DNA of 64,000 nt from JARRQJ01 sp963761035 (GTDB lineage: Bacteria > Pseudomonadota > Gammaproteobacteria > DRLM01), in NCBI GenBank assembly GCA_963761035.1, contig CAVXFH010000002.1:2604001-2668000 (forward strand), written 5' to 3'. Under the pieces are notes generated by a model. The model worked only from the letters and a program-made list of their open reading frames with translations, was not told the DNA's origin and did not search any database. Of this stretch, positions 36,442 to 47,532 are shown in pieces; the stretch's first letter is position 1; each line of letters starts with the position of its first letter. The position numbers and the translations under genes were made by a program.

Positions 36442-37803
36442 ATGGCGATGGTGGAATCTTCGCGCAGACATTATTTCGGAACGGACGGTATTCGCGGCAA
36501 GGTGGGGAAATCACCCATCGATGCCGAATTCGTTCTCAAGCTGGGTTGGGCCGCCGGCCGGGTTTTGGCCAAGACCCAGGGCGGACCGGGCAAGGTCCTG
36601 ATCGGCAAAGATACCCGTATTTCCGGTTACATGTTCGAGTCGGCCTTGCAAGCCGGCCTGTCCGCGGCGGGGGTTGATATCCGCCTGCTGGGCCCGATGC
36701 CCACGCCGGCTATCGCCTATCTCACCCGTACCCTGCATTGCCAAGCGGGCATCGTCATAAGTGCCTCGCACAACCCTTATTACGATAACGGCATCAAGTT
36801 TTTTTCCGCGCAGGGCGTCAAGCTCGCCGATGAAATTGAATCGGCCATCGAGGCGGAAGTGACCCTGGCCATGCATACGGTGGATTCCGCGGAATTGGGT
36901 AAAGCGGAGCGCGTGGGCGACGCCGCGGGGCGTTATATCGAATTCTGCAAGAGCACCGTTCCGGCGAGCATGGATTTCCGCGGTATGAAAATCGTGGTCG
37001 ACTGCGCCAATGGCGCCACCTATCACGTGGCACCGAGCGTGTTCGACGAATTGGGAGCGAAGGTGATCCCCATCGGCGTCACCCCGGACGGATTCAATAT
37101 CAACGATGACTGCGGTTCCACCCACCCGCGGTCGACCCAGGTGGCGGTACTCGAACATGGCGCCGATTTGGGCATCGCTTTGGACGGCGACGGCGATCGG
37201 GTGATCATGGTGGATCACAAAGGGGAAGTGGTGGACGGTGATGAGCTGTTGTTCATCATCGCTCAGTCGCGCATGCAGGCCAACGCCCTTCATGGCGCGG
37301 TAGTGGGTACCCTTATGAGTAATTTCGGACTCGAGCAGGCATTGCACGCTCATGGGATCGATTTCAAACGGGCCGCGGTGGGCGACCGCTACGTGATGGA
37401 GATGATGCGGGACGGCGGTTGGAAATTGGGCGGGGAATCCTCAGGCCACATCATTTGTCTGGATCGCACCTCCACCGGCGACGGCATCGTGTCGGCCTTG
37501 CAAGTGCTGGCTGAAATCATCAAGTCCGGGCGTTCCCTCCATGAACTGAAAAAAGGGATGACCAAATATCCCCAAATCATGGTCAATGTCCCGGTGTCGC
37601 CGGGATTTGATATGGCGAAATCATCGGTTATTCAAATGGCTTATAACGATGTTATGAAGGAACTTCATGAAGTAGGCCGGGTATTGCTGCGTGCTTCCGG
37701 TACCGAACCCGTGATTCGGGTCATGGTGGAAGGCCCGGATTCGGGACAGGTGCAAAACTTGGCCAACAAACTGGCGGAAGTGGTGGCCCAGGCCGCGCGC
37801 TAG
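36442..37803 (+). CDS. glmM: Phosphoglucosamine mutase
   Basis: A 453-residue enzyme converting glucosamine-6-P to glucosamine-1-P for UDP-GlcNAc synthesis. It has HYFGTDGIRGKVG, the phosphoserine loop GIVISASHNPYYDNG, the metal site LDGDGDRVIMVD and the C-terminal phosphate site RASGTEPVIRVM. I chose ATG 36442 because of the GGGAGGA just upstream; the longer frame from 36406 adds twelve unconserved residues. Length near E. coli (445). Confidence 0.97.
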   Translation: MAMVESSRRHYFGTDGIRGKVGKSPIDAEFVLKLGWAAGRVLAKTQGGPGKVLIGKDTRISGYMFESALQAGLSAAGVDIRLLGPMPTPAIAYLTRTLHCQAGIVISASHNPYYDNGIKFFSAQGVKLADEIESAIEAEVTLAMHTVDSAELGKAERVGDAAGRYIEFCKSTVPASMDFRGMKIVVDCANGATYHVAPSVFDELGAKVIPIGVTPDGFNINDDCGSTHPRSTQVAVLEHGADLGIALDGDGDRVIMVDHKGEVVDGDELLFIIAQSRMQANALHGAVVGTLMSNFGLEQALHAHGIDFKRAAVGDRYVMEMMRDGGWKLGGESSGHIICLDRTSTGDGIVSALQVLAEIIKSGRSLHELKKGMTKYPQIMVNVPVSPGFDMAKSSVIQMAYNDVMKELHEVGRVLLRASGTEPVIRVMVEGPDSGQVQNLANKLAEVVAQAAR

Positions 37804-37918
37804 ACGGCTGCATTCCGTGCGTTCCTCGAAAATTGAGGCGTTCAAGGCCCAGGGAAAATTGATTTCTCACAAAGCTATGGGTATTCTTTAGCGCCATTTT
37901 TGTGCTTGCGGGGGTGTG

Positions 37919-38677
37919 ATGCGACAGACCTTAGTCGCGGGAAACTGGAAGATGCATGGGACTCGCGCCGGCGTGACCGACCTTATCGGGGCCATCAGGC
38001 AGGGAATGGCGACGGTAAAGGGTACTCAAGTAGTGGTATGTCCACCTTTTGTCTACCTGCATGAAGTTGCCCGACTGGTTCAAGACACCCCCATCGGCCT
38101 CGGTGCGCAAGACCTCTGTCCGGAAAGCGGGGAAGGGGCCTACACGGGCGAGATTTCCGGCGCCATGTTGAAAGAGTCGGGATGTCGTTATGTAATCGTC
38201 GGGCATTCCGAACGGCGCGCCTTGTTCGCCGATACGGATGCAATGGTGGCGAAGAAGTTTTTTGCCGCCCGAACGGTTGGGCTCACTCCTATCTTGTGCG
38301 TAGGCGAGCAGCTGCAGGAACGAGAGCGCGGCGATACGGAAGCGGTAGTCGCCCGCCAGCTCGACGCAATCCTGATGCAAGAGGATGGAACTAGGGCCTT
38401 GGCCGAAGCGGTGATTGCCTATGAACCGGTATGGGCCATCGGGACCGGGCGAACCGCGACCCCGCGTCAGGCGCAAGAGGTGCACGCCTTTATCCGCGGC
38501 CGTATCGCCGCACGAGATAAAGCAGTCGCGGACGAGGTGCGGATTTTATACGGCGGCAGCGTCAAGGCCGGTAATGCCGCCGAGCTGTTCGCCATGGCGG
38601 ACATCGACGGCGGTTTGATAGGCGGCGCTTCGCTCGACGCTGGGCAATTCCTGGCGATTTGCCGGGCGGGGCAATAG
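37919..38677 (+). CDS. tpiA: Triosephosphate isomerase
   Basis: A 252-residue glycolytic TIM barrel. The N-terminus VAGNWKMHG carries the catalytic Lys, IVGHSERRALF the electrophilic His, and AYEPVWAIGTGRTATP the catalytic Glu and flexible loop; YGGSVKAGNAAEL binds phosphate. The ATG at 37919 is preceded by a G run; a GTG three bases earlier is in frame. It lies between glmM and secG as in many gammaproteobacteria. Confidence 0.97.
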   Translation: MRQTLVAGNWKMHGTRAGVTDLIGAIRQGMATVKGTQVVVCPPFVYLHEVARLVQDTPIGLGAQDLCPESGEGAYTGEISGAMLKESGCRYVIVGHSERRALFADTDAMVAKKFFAARTVGLTPILCVGEQLQERERGDTEAVVARQLDAILMQEDGTRALAEAVIAYEPVWAIGTGRTATPRQAQEVHAFIRGRIAARDKAVADEVRILYGGSVKAGNAAELFAMADIDGGLIGGASLDAGQFLAICRAGQ

Positions 38678-38702
38678 TGCGGTGGAATTTTAGGGTGGAG
38701 TG

Positions 38703-39050
38703 ATGCATACGATATTGCTGGTAGCGGACATGTTGGTGGCGGCTTCGTTGATCGGTCTGGTATTGATTCAGCGCGGCAAGGGTGCTGAAGTGGGTGCCGC
38801 GTTCGGCAGCGGAGCGTCCAACACGGTGTTCGGCAGCCGCGGGTCCGCCTCGTTCTTGACACGCGCCACGGGGGTTTTGGCGGCCCTGTTTTTTATTATC
38901 AGTCTTTTACTGGCGTTCACCGCGAGCCAAAAGAAAGAATTTAATAGCGTCACGGAACTGCCGCCTCCCGCCGTGCAACCGAAAATGCCGCCGGTCGATG
39001 GTTCGCCGCTGAAGCCGCCGGCGGACGTCCCCGTGGTGCCGGAAAAATAG
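38703..39050 (+). CDS. secG: Preprotein translocase subunit SecG
   Basis: A 115-residue inner-membrane protein with two helices: LLVADMLVAASLIGLVLIQ and LTRATGVLAALFFIISLLLAF. The loop between has RGKGAEVGAAFGSGASNTVFGSRGS, the SecG signature. The C-terminus is Pro-rich. It assists SecYE by aiding SecA cycling. GGAG lies before the ATG at 38703. The tpiA-secG-tRNA-Leu order is conserved. Confidence 0.95.
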   Translation: MHTILLVADMLVAASLIGLVLIQRGKGAEVGAAFGSGASNTVFGSRGSASFLTRATGVLAALFFIISLLLAFTASQKKEFNSVTELPPPAVQPKMPPVDGSPLKPPADVPVVPEK

Positions 39051-39148
39051 TTTTGAGTTAAGGGTTGCGAGCATCGAGTTATAAGAACAAGCATTTAAAT
39101 GCCTGTTAACTCGAAACTCTAAACTCGCGACTTGAAACCGAGAAAATA

Positions 39149-39233
39149 GCCGACGTGGTGGAATTGGTAGACACACCATCTTGAGGGGGTGGCGGCGCAA
39201 GCCGTGTGAGTTCGAGTCTCACCGTCGGCACCA
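39149..39233 (+). tRNA. tRNA-Leu (anticodon GAG)
   Basis: An 85-nt class II tRNA with encoded CCA. Acceptor GCCGACG pairs with CGTCGGC. The anticodon stem CCATC/GGTGG encloses the loop TTGAGGG, giving anticodon GAG for CUC and CUU leucine codons. A long variable arm (GGCGGCGCAAGCCGT) and T-arm GAGTTCGAGTCTC follow. It lies between secG and nuoA, the usual place for this tRNA. Confidence 0.97.
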
Positions 39234-39309
39234 TTTTTGGAAGACGGTAATGCCTGACGTTATCGTTATAAACGCATGAATTAGAATAATTTAGCAGCTC
39301 AATCCTTGC

Positions 39310-39339
39310 TTGACACGAAGTTTGCTTGTGGCCTAGACT
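39310..39339 (+). promoter_or_regulatory. Sigma-70-like promoter of the nuo operon
   Basis: TTGACA (39310-39315), 18-base spacer, TAGACT (39334-39339), about 115 bases before nuoA. The stretch between tRNA-Leu and nuoA (39234-39453) holds no ORF of note, so this is the best candidate for operon transcription. Confidence 0.6.
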
Positions 39340-39453
39340 CGATAGCTCTTTATGATTTGTAGAGTCACGGTTGCCGAGCACTATGGGGGTTCTGTAAAGA
39401 GGGTACTTTACAGATAAAGTCGGGCCTTATTTATGGGATGTTGACCGCTGCCA

Positions 39454-39810
39454 ATGTTGGAAAATTACCTGCCAATTTTGATTTTCCTCGTTATGGGCGC
39501 CATTTTTGGCATTGCGCCCGTGGTCCTTGGCCGCTTAGTGGCGCCGCATCGTCCCGACAGCAACAAGCTTTCCCCTTATGAGTGCGGTTTTGAGGCCTTC
39601 GAAGATTCCCGCATCAAGTTCGATGTGCGTTATTACCTGGTGGCCATCTTATTCATTATTTTCGATTTGGAGATTGCCTTTCTGTTTCCCTGGGCGGTAG
39701 TGCTCAAGGAGGTCGGGATGTTCGGTTTCCTGTCCATGGTGGTGTTCCTGACCATCCTGGTAGTGGGATTCATCTATGAGTGGAAGAAGGGGGCCCTCGA
39801 ATGGGAATAG
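39454..39810 (+). CDS. nuoA: NADH-quinone oxidoreductase subunit A
   Basis: A 118-residue membrane subunit of complex I with three helices. It has KLSPYECGFEAFEDSR, including the loop cysteine near the quinone site, and VRYYLVAILFIIFDLEIAFLFPW. It overlaps nuoB by ten bases. First of fourteen nuo genes. Confidence 0.97.
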   Translation: MLENYLPILIFLVMGAIFGIAPVVLGRLVAPHRPDSNKLSPYECGFEAFEDSRIKFDVRYYLVAILFIIFDLEIAFLFPWAVVLKEVGMFGFLSMVVFLTILVVGFIYEWKKGALEWE

Positions 39811-40277
39811 AGGGAGTCCTGGAACGCGGCGTGGTTACGACTACCGCGGATAAGCTTATCAATTGGGCCCGCACCGGTTCCTTATGGCCCATGACCTTTG
39901 GGCTGGCCTGCTGCGCCGTGGAGATGATGCACGCCGGTGCGGCCCGCTATGATCTGGATCGTTTCGGGGTGGTGTTTCGCCCCAGCCCGCGCCAATCCGA
40001 TGTGATGATCGTCGCGGGGACCCTGGTCAACAAGATGGCCCCCGCGCTGCGCCGCGTCTATGACCAGATGTCCGAACCGCGCTGGGTGATCTCCATGGGT
40101 TCATGCGCCAACGGCGGCGGCTATTATCATTATTCCTATTCGGTGGTGCGGGGGTGTGACCGAATCGTCCCGGTGGATATCTATGTACCAGGATGTCCGC
40201 CGACCGCGGAGGCGCTGCTCTACGGCGTAATACAGCTGCAGAATAAGATTTGCCGCACCAATACCATCGCCCGCTAA
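39801..40277 (+). CDS. nuoB: NADH-quinone oxidoreductase subunit B
   Basis: A 158-residue peripheral subunit carrying the terminal [4Fe-4S] cluster N2 next to quinone. The cysteine ligands are in FGLACCAVEMM, SMGSCANGG and VPGCPPTAEALLYG. The start is the ATG inside the nuoA 3' end, giving a ten-base overlap. Confidence 0.97.
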   Translation: MGIEGVLERGVVTTTADKLINWARTGSLWPMTFGLACCAVEMMHAGAARYDLDRFGVVFRPSPRQSDVMIVAGTLVNKMAPALRRVYDQMSEPRWVISMGSCANGGGYYHYSYSVVRGCDRIVPVDIYVPGCPPTAEALLYGVIQLQNKICRTNTIAR

Positions 40278-40296
40278 GGAAAAGGGAAGAGTATTC

Positions 40297-40989
40297 ATGT
40301 CTGACAGCAATCAGGACTTGGCGGCGCGCCTGGAGGCACGTTTTACTTCGGATATCGTTAGTTGTACCGTTGCGCTCGGCGAAACTACCTTGGTGGTCCC
40401 GCGGTCTAAACTCCTGGAGATTTGCAAGAGTCTGCGCGATGAGAGCGGCTTCGTTTTCGAGCAGCTGATCGATTTATGCGGCGTCGATTACGCCTATTTC
40501 GGAATGGAGGAGTGGCAACAGACGGAACACACCACCTACAACCGCGGTGTCGGTTTTGATGCCGCCGGCGCGGAAGAGCGCCAAGGGCCGCGCTTCGCGG
40601 TGATCTACCACCTCCTTTCGATCAGCCGCAACCAGCGTTTACGCCTCAAGGTGTTTCTCGATGATGAGCCGCCGCGAGTTGATTCCGTAGTGACTATCTG
40701 GAATTCCGCCGACTGGTACGAGCGCGAGGCCTTCGACCTGTTCGGTATCCTGTTCGACGGCCATCCCGATCTGCGCCGCATACTCACCGACTACGGGTTC
40801 ATCGGCCATCCCTTTCGCAAGGACTTCCCGCTGATCGGCAATGTGGAGATGCGATACGATCCGGAGAAGCGGCGCGTAGTTTATGAGCCGGTGAGTATCG
40901 AACCGCGTATTCTGGTGCCGCGGGTGATCCGCCACGACAGCCGCTACGAAGGCGAGGTGCCCAACCTGACGGGTGACAGCGATGGCTGA
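40297..40989 (+). CDS. nuoC: NADH-quinone oxidoreductase subunit C
   Basis: A 230-residue subunit of the connecting module. It has DLCGVDY, HLLSISRNQRLRLKVFL and the signature WYEREAFDLFGILFDGHPDLRRILTDYG (given here by its start WYEREAFD). It is a separate gene, not fused to nuoD as in E. coli. The C-terminus overlaps nuoD. Confidence 0.96.
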   Translation: MSDSNQDLAARLEARFTSDIVSCTVALGETTLVVPRSKLLEICKSLRDESGFVFEQLIDLCGVDYAYFGMEEWQQTEHTTYNRGVGFDAAGAEERQGPRFAVIYHLLSISRNQRLRLKVFLDDEPPRVDSVVTIWNSADWYEREAFDLFGILFDGHPDLRRILTDYGFIGHPFRKDFPLIGNVEMRYDPEKRRVVYEPVSIEPRILVPRVIRHDSRYEGEVPNLTGDSDG

Positions 40990-42235
40990 GATCCGCAACT
41001 ACACCATGAATTTCGGGCCGCAGCACCCGTCCGCCCACGGAGTGTTGCGCCTGGTATTGGAGTTGGACGGCGAAGTGATCGAGCGCGCCGACCCCCATAT
41101 CGGTCTGTTGCATCGCGCCACCGAGAAATTGGCGGAGAGCAAACCCTTCAATCAAAGCATCGGCTATATGGACCGCCTCGATTACGTATCGATGATGTGC
41201 AACGAGCACGGCTACGTATTGGCTATTGAAAAGCTGCTCGGCGTCGAACCGCCCGTGCGCGCTCAATATATCCGGGTGATGTTCGATGAAATCACCCGCA
41301 TCCTTAATCATTTGTTGTGGCTGGGAGCGCACTCCCTGGACATCGGCGCCATGACGGTGTTCCTCTACGCCTTCCGCGAGCGCGAGGATCTGCTGGACTG
41401 CTACGAGGCGGTATCCGGCGCTCGCCTGCACGCGACGTACTACCGGCCCGGGGGCGTATATCGCGATCTGCCCGACGCCATGCCCCACTATCATCCCTCC
41501 AAGTGGCATAACCGGAAGGATGTGGATCGTCTGAATCACAATCGCCAGGGATCCTTGTTGGATTTCATCGAAGATTTTACCGAGCGCTTCCCCCGCTACG
41601 TCGACGAGTACGAGATTTTATTGACCAATAATCGTATCTGGAAACAGCGCACTGTAGGCATCGGCGTGGTGTCGCCGGAGCGGGCTCTGCAATTGGGGTT
41701 TTCCGGCCCCATGATCCGCGGTTCGGGTATCGAATGGGATTTGCGCAAGAAGCAACCCTATGCGGTTTATGACCGGCTGGATTTCGATATTCCCGTGGGC
41801 GTCAACGGCGACTGCTATGACCGTTATCTGGTGCGGGTGGAAGAGTTGCGCCAATCCAATCGTATCATCAGGCAATGTGTGGACTGGTTGCGCAAGAATC
41901 CCGGACCGGTGATGATCGAAAATTACAAGGTGGTGCCGCCCAAGCGCGAGGTTATGAAAAGGGATATGGAGGCGCTGATCCATCACTTTAAATTATTTAC
42001 CGAAGGCTATTGCGTCCCCTCGGGCGAGGCGTATGCGGCGGTGGAGCATCCCAAGGGCGAGTTCGGGGTCTACCTCGTTTCCGACGGCGCCAACAAGCCC
42101 TATCGCATGAAGATCCGCGCGCCGGGATTCGCCCACATCGCGTCGCTGAATGAAATGTCCCGCGGACATATGATCGCGGACGTGGTGGCGATTATCGGTA
42201 CCCAGGACATAGTATTTGGCGAGGTGGATCGATGA
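40982..42235 (+). CDS. nuoD: NADH-quinone oxidoreductase subunit D
   Basis: A 417-residue 49-kDa-type subunit forming the quinone pocket with NuoB. It starts MAEIRNYTMNFGPQHPSAHG, where the His and Tyr of the pocket are expected, and ends with AIIGTQDIVFGEVDR. The ATG at 40982 is preferred over an in-frame GTG at 40973; it overlaps nuoC by eight bases. Its TGA overlaps nuoE ATG. Confidence 0.97.
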   Translation: MAEIRNYTMNFGPQHPSAHGVLRLVLELDGEVIERADPHIGLLHRATEKLAESKPFNQSIGYMDRLDYVSMMCNEHGYVLAIEKLLGVEPPVRAQYIRVMFDEITRILNHLLWLGAHSLDIGAMTVFLYAFREREDLLDCYEAVSGARLHATYYRPGGVYRDLPDAMPHYHPSKWHNRKDVDRLNHNRQGSLLDFIEDFTERFPRYVDEYEILLTNNRIWKQRTVGIGVVSPERALQLGFSGPMIRGSGIEWDLRKKQPYAVYDRLDFDIPVGVNGDCYDRYLVRVEELRQSNRIIRQCVDWLRKNPGPVMIENYKVVPPKREVMKRDMEALIHHFKLFTEGYCVPSGEAYAAVEHPKGEFGVYLVSDGANKPYRMKIRAPGFAHIASLNEMSRGHMIADVVAIIGTQDIVFGEVDR

Positions 42236-42729
42236 TGGCGGCAAAGCGCAAGTCGGATTTACTCTCGGCGACGCTGCGGGCCGGTATCGATCAATGGGTG
42301 GCGAAATACCCGCCCGAGAAAAAGCAATCGGCGGTGATGGCGGCGTTGCGTCTGGTGCAGGAAGAACACGGCTGGTTGAATACCGAACTGATGGACGCCG
42401 TGGCGGAATATCTTGATATGGAACCCATTTCCGTCTATGAGGTAGCGACGTTTTACACCATGTACGATTTGAAACCGGTGGGACGGCACAGGATCAGCGT
42501 GTGCACCAATATTTCATGCATGCTATGCGGCTCCGCCGAGATTATGCAGTACCTCGAGAATAAACTCGCTGTTAAGCGGGGGGAGACCACCGCCGACGGC
42601 AAGTTTACCTTGAAGGAGGTCGAGTGCTTGGCGGCCTGCGCGGGGGCGCCGATGTTTATGATCGGCAAACGGTTCTACGAAAACCTCACCCCCGAAAAAA
42701 TCGATGCGATTCTCGCTAGCATAGAGTAA
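42232..42729 (+). CDS. nuoE: NADH-quinone oxidoreductase subunit E
   Basis: A 165-residue thioredoxin-fold subunit with the [2Fe-2S] cluster N1a. Cysteines are in ISVCTNISCMLCGS and VECLAACAGAPM. It works with NuoF and NuoG as the NADH-oxidising module. ATGA overlap with nuoD. Confidence 0.97.
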   Translation: MMAAKRKSDLLSATLRAGIDQWVAKYPPEKKQSAVMAALRLVQEEHGWLNTELMDAVAEYLDMEPISVYEVATFYTMYDLKPVGRHRISVCTNISCMLCGSAEIMQYLENKLAVKRGETTADGKFTLKEVECLAACAGAPMFMIGKRFYENLTPEKIDAILASIE

Positions 42730-42735
42730 TTCGTC

Positions 42736-44016
<1,281 letters not shown>

Positions 44017-44061
44017 AGCGCATGGGACAATAATAAAGCGTTTGCTTTTGGCGGATGGGCA

Positions 44062-46464
44062 ATGACAACGGAAGCGGAATGCTCGATGGTTAATATCCAG
44101 ATAGACGGAATACCGATCAAGGCCAAACAAGGCGCCATGATCATCGAGGCGGCCGACGTGGTCGGGATTCCCATCGCCCGTTTTTGTTATCACAAGAAAT
44201 TGTCGGTGGCGGCCAACTGCCGCATGTGCCTGGTGGAAGTGGATAAGGCGGCCAAACCCTTGCCGGCCTGCGCCACCCCCGTCACCGAGGGCATGAAGGT
44301 CTTTACCAAATCGCCCCGCGCCCTGGATGCGCAGCACGGTACCATGGAATTTCTGCTGATCAACCATCCCCTGGATTGCCCTATCTGCGATCAAGGCGGC
44401 GAGTGCGAGCTGCAGGACGTGGCGCTGGGCTATGGCGGCGATGAATCGCGCTACGACGAAGACAAGCGGGTGGTGAAGGACAAGGATCTCGGTCCGCTGA
44501 TCTCCACGGATATGACCCGCTGCATTCATTGTACCCGCTGCGTGCGCTTCGGCGAGGAGATCGCCGGCTTCAAGGAGCTGGGCGCCACCGGGCGCGGCGA
44601 GCACATGGAGATCGGTACTTATGTGCAGCGCTCCGTCAGCTCCGAACTGTCGGGTAATGTCATTGATCTGTGTCCGGTGGGGGCGCTGACCTCCAAACCC
44701 TTCCGTTACACCGCCCGCGCCTGGGAGTTGCAGGCTATGGCCGGCATCGCTCCCCATGATTGCGTCGGTTCCAATATATATCTGCATACCTGCGACAATA
44801 GAGTCATGCGGGTATTGCCTAAGGAGAACGAGTCCATCAACGAGACCTGGATATCCGATCGCGACCGCTTTGCTTATGAAGGCGTGAACAGCGATGCGCG
44901 TTTGCGGGAGCCGATGATCAAAGACGGCGACCGCTGGCGGGAGACCGATTGGGAAACGGCCCTGAACGCCGCGGTGGCGGGCGTTAGAAAGGTGTTGACC
45001 AGCCGCGGCGCCGGTCAGGTAGGGACGTTGATTTCGCCCAGCGCCACCGTGGAAGAGATGTTTCTTGCGCAAAAATTAATGCGCGGCCTGGGCAGCGCCA
45101 ACATCGACCATCGTTTGCGCCAACTTGATTTCAGCGATCAAGAGGCGGCGCCGGTTTTCCCCTGGCTGGGCCAGGCGCTGGAGAAATTGGAACAACTCGA
45201 CGGCGTGTTGCTGATCGGTGCCAATGTCAGAAAGGATCAACCCCTCATCGGTCACCGCATCCGCAAGGCGGCCATGGCCGGGGCCAAGGTCGGTTTGATC
45301 AACAGCATCGATTATGAATTCCGTTTCCCGGTGGCGGCTAAGGAGATTGTATCTCCCGCGGGGATGGAACGGGCCCTCGCCGGCATCGTCAAGGTTTTAT
45401 TGGAAGGGAGCGGCGGCCCGTCTCCCGCCATGAGCAAGTTGTTGGCGGACGTAAAGCCCGATAATCAGCAACGCCTGATCGCCAATTTGTTGCGGCAAGG
45501 GGATAGGAGCGCGGTGTTGCTGGGCAGTCAGGCGGCGGCGCATCCCGCCGCGGCCAGCTTGCGCGCCTTGGCGGGGATGATAGCGGAACTCAGCGAAGCG
45601 AGCCTGGGTTTTGTGAGCGACGGCGCCAACGGCGCCGGCGCCTGGCTGGCGGGGGCCGTTCCCCATCGCGAGGCCGGCGGCCGCGCCGCGTCGCGCCAAG
45701 GGTTGCATGCGCGGGCCATGTTTGCGGCCAAACTCAAGGCTTATGTATTGGTGGGAATCGAGCCGGAATTGGATTGCGCGGATTCCGCCGCGGCGTTGAC
45801 CGCCTTGCGCGAGGCGGAATGCGTGGTGGCCTTGACGCCTTTCATCAGCGAGGCCATGAAGGATTATGCGCAGGTGATGCTGCCCATCGCGCCTTTTTCG
45901 GAGACCTCGGGTACGTATGTGAATGTGGAAGGACGTTGGCAGAGCTTCAACGGTGCGGTGCCGCCGTTGGGCGAGGCGCGCCCGGCGTGGAAGGTGTTGC
46001 GCGTACTCGGCAATCTATTCGGCGTGTCGGGATTTGAGTATATGGCGTCCACCGAGGTGCGCGACGAAGTGATCAACGCCGCCGCCGCCATTAAACCGGA
46101 CAATCGAGTGGCATGGCCGCAACCCCACCACTTAAGCGCTGAGCCGCCGGGATTGGTGCACCTGGCCGATACGCCGCTCTATGCCGTCGACGGAATCGTG
46201 CGCCGCGCCGAGTCCTTGCAAAAAACCGCGGATGCCATGCCGGCCGCGGCCTATATGTCAGCGGCGGTGGCCGCGGTTCATGACTTGCGCAATGGCGCTC
46301 AAATAACCGTTCGCCAAGACGGTCAGCCCCTGACTTTGCAATTGGTGATCGATGAGCGCGTCGCGCCGGGTTGTGTGTGGATACCCGCGGGCACGGTCAG
46401 CGGCGCGGGGCCGGGCGGCAATGGTCTCTCCATAGAAATAACGCGGGTTGATACCGGGCCATGA
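44062..46464 (+). CDS. nuoG: NADH-quinone oxidoreductase subunit G
   Basis: An 800-residue iron-sulfur subunit. The N-terminal [2Fe-2S] ferredoxin domain has ARFCYHKKLSVAANCRMC. The His-ligated cluster region has HPLDCPICDQGGECELQD and the [4Fe-4S] TRCIHCTRCVRFGEE. A molybdopterin-oxidoreductase-like domain without cofactor makes up the rest. E. coli NuoG is longer (908). Two in-frame starts, ATG 44062 and ATG 44086, cannot be separated; the protein core begins at VNIQIDGIPIKAK. It ends inside the nuoH start (four-base overlap). Confidence 0.96.
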   Translation: MTTEAECSMVNIQIDGIPIKAKQGAMIIEAADVVGIPIARFCYHKKLSVAANCRMCLVEVDKAAKPLPACATPVTEGMKVFTKSPRALDAQHGTMEFLLINHPLDCPICDQGGECELQDVALGYGGDESRYDEDKRVVKDKDLGPLISTDMTRCIHCTRCVRFGEEIAGFKELGATGRGEHMEIGTYVQRSVSSELSGNVIDLCPVGALTSKPFRYTARAWELQAMAGIAPHDCVGSNIYLHTCDNRVMRVLPKENESINETWISDRDRFAYEGVNSDARLREPMIKDGDRWRETDWETALNAAVAGVRKVLTSRGAGQVGTLISPSATVEEMFLAQKLMRGLGSANIDHRLRQLDFSDQEAAPVFPWLGQALEKLEQLDGVLLIGANVRKDQPLIGHRIRKAAMAGAKVGLINSIDYEFRFPVAAKEIVSPAGMERALAGIVKVLLEGSGGPSPAMSKLLADVKPDNQQRLIANLLRQGDRSAVLLGSQAAAHPAAASLRALAGMIAELSEASLGFVSDGANGAGAWLAGAVPHREAGGRAASRQGLHARAMFAAKLKAYVLVGIEPELDCADSAAALTALREAECVVALTPFISEAMKDYAQVMLPIAPFSETSGTYVNVEGRWQSFNGAVPPLGEARPAWKVLRVLGNLFGVSGFEYMASTEVRDEVINAAAAIKPDNRVAWPQPHHLSAEPPGLVHLADTPLYAVDGIVRRAESLQKTADAMPAAAYMSAAVAAVHDLRNGAQITVRQDGQPLTLQLVIDERVAPGCVWIPAGTVSGAGPGGNGLSIEITRVDTGP

Positions 46465-47507
46465 TTGAAACCTTGGAAACAGGTTTGGGCGCAATACCGG
46501 AGGTGATCCTTATCATCGCCAAGATCTTGCTGATCGTGCTGCCGATCATGCTTGCCGTCGCCTACCTCACGTTGGCCGAACGTAAGGTCATCGGTTACAT
46601 CCAGGTACGCATCGGGCCCAATCGCGTCGGGCCGCGCGGTTTATTGCAGCCGATCGCCGACGGTTTGAAGCTATTCATGAAGGAGATCATCGTCCCCACC
46701 AATGCCAACCGGTTCCTGTTCATTGCCGCGCCGATCCTGGCCTTGACGCCGGCGCTGGCGGCGTGGGCGGTGATACCCTTCAGCGACGGGATGATATTGG
46801 CGAACATCGACGCCGGACTGCTCTATGTGTTGGCGCTCGCGTCCATGGGGGTATATGGCATCATCATCGCCGGTTGGGCCTCCAATTCCAAATATGCCTT
46901 CCTCGGCGCGCTGCGCTCCGCCGCGCAGATGGTGTCCTATGAGATCGCCATGGGCTTCGCCTTGGTGGGGGTATTGCTTGCCGCGGGCAGCTTGAATCTC
47001 ACCACGGTGGTGACGGCGCAGGGAGGCGGCGTGCTGCATTGGTTCTGGCTCCCGCTGTTGCCGCTGTTCCTGATCTACTTCATCGCCGGCGTGGCGGAGA
47101 CCAACCGCGCGCCCTTCGATGTGGCGGAAGGCGAATCGGAGATCGTGGCCGGGTTTCACGTCGAGTATTCCGGGATGACCTTTGCGCTGTTCTTCCTGGC
47201 GGAATACGCCAATATGATTCTGGTGGCGGCACTGGTGTCTTTGATGTTCTGCGGCGGCTGGCTGTCGCCCTTCCAAGGCATTCCCCTACTGGAAGACTGG
47301 TTTGCCTGGGTGCCGGGGCTGGTATGGCTGCTGGCCAAGATGTCATTTTTCCTGTTTTTGTTTTTGTGGTTCCGCGCCACCTTTCCCCGTTACCGTTATG
47401 ATCAGATCATGCGCCTGGGTTGGAAGGTGTTTATACCGATCACCATCGTGTGGCTGCTCGTGGTGGGCGCCGCCGTGCTGGCCCGTCTCAGTCCTTGGTT
47501 CGACTAG
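46461..47507 (+). CDS. nuoH: NADH-quinone oxidoreductase subunit H
   Basis: A 348-residue membrane subunit with about eight helices that links the quinone cavity to the proton-pumping arm. It has ERKVIGYIQVRIGPNRVGPRG and the acidic loop ETNRAPFDVAEGESEIVAGF. ATGA overlap with nuoG. Confidence 0.97.
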   Translation: MIETLETGLGAIPEVILIIAKILLIVLPIMLAVAYLTLAERKVIGYIQVRIGPNRVGPRGLLQPIADGLKLFMKEIIVPTNANRFLFIAAPILALTPALAAWAVIPFSDGMILANIDAGLLYVLALASMGVYGIIIAGWASNSKYAFLGALRSAAQMVSYEIAMGFALVGVLLAAGSLNLTTVVTAQGGGVLHWFWLPLLPLFLIYFIAGVAETNRAPFDVAEGESEIVAGFHVEYSGMTFALFFLAEYANMILVAALVSLMFCGGWLSPFQGIPLLEDWFAWVPGLVWLLAKMSFFLFLFLWFRATFPRYRYDQIMRLGWKVFIPITIVWLLVVGAAVLARLSPWFD

Positions 47508-47532
47508 ATAAGGTCCGGAGCAGGAGCGAAAT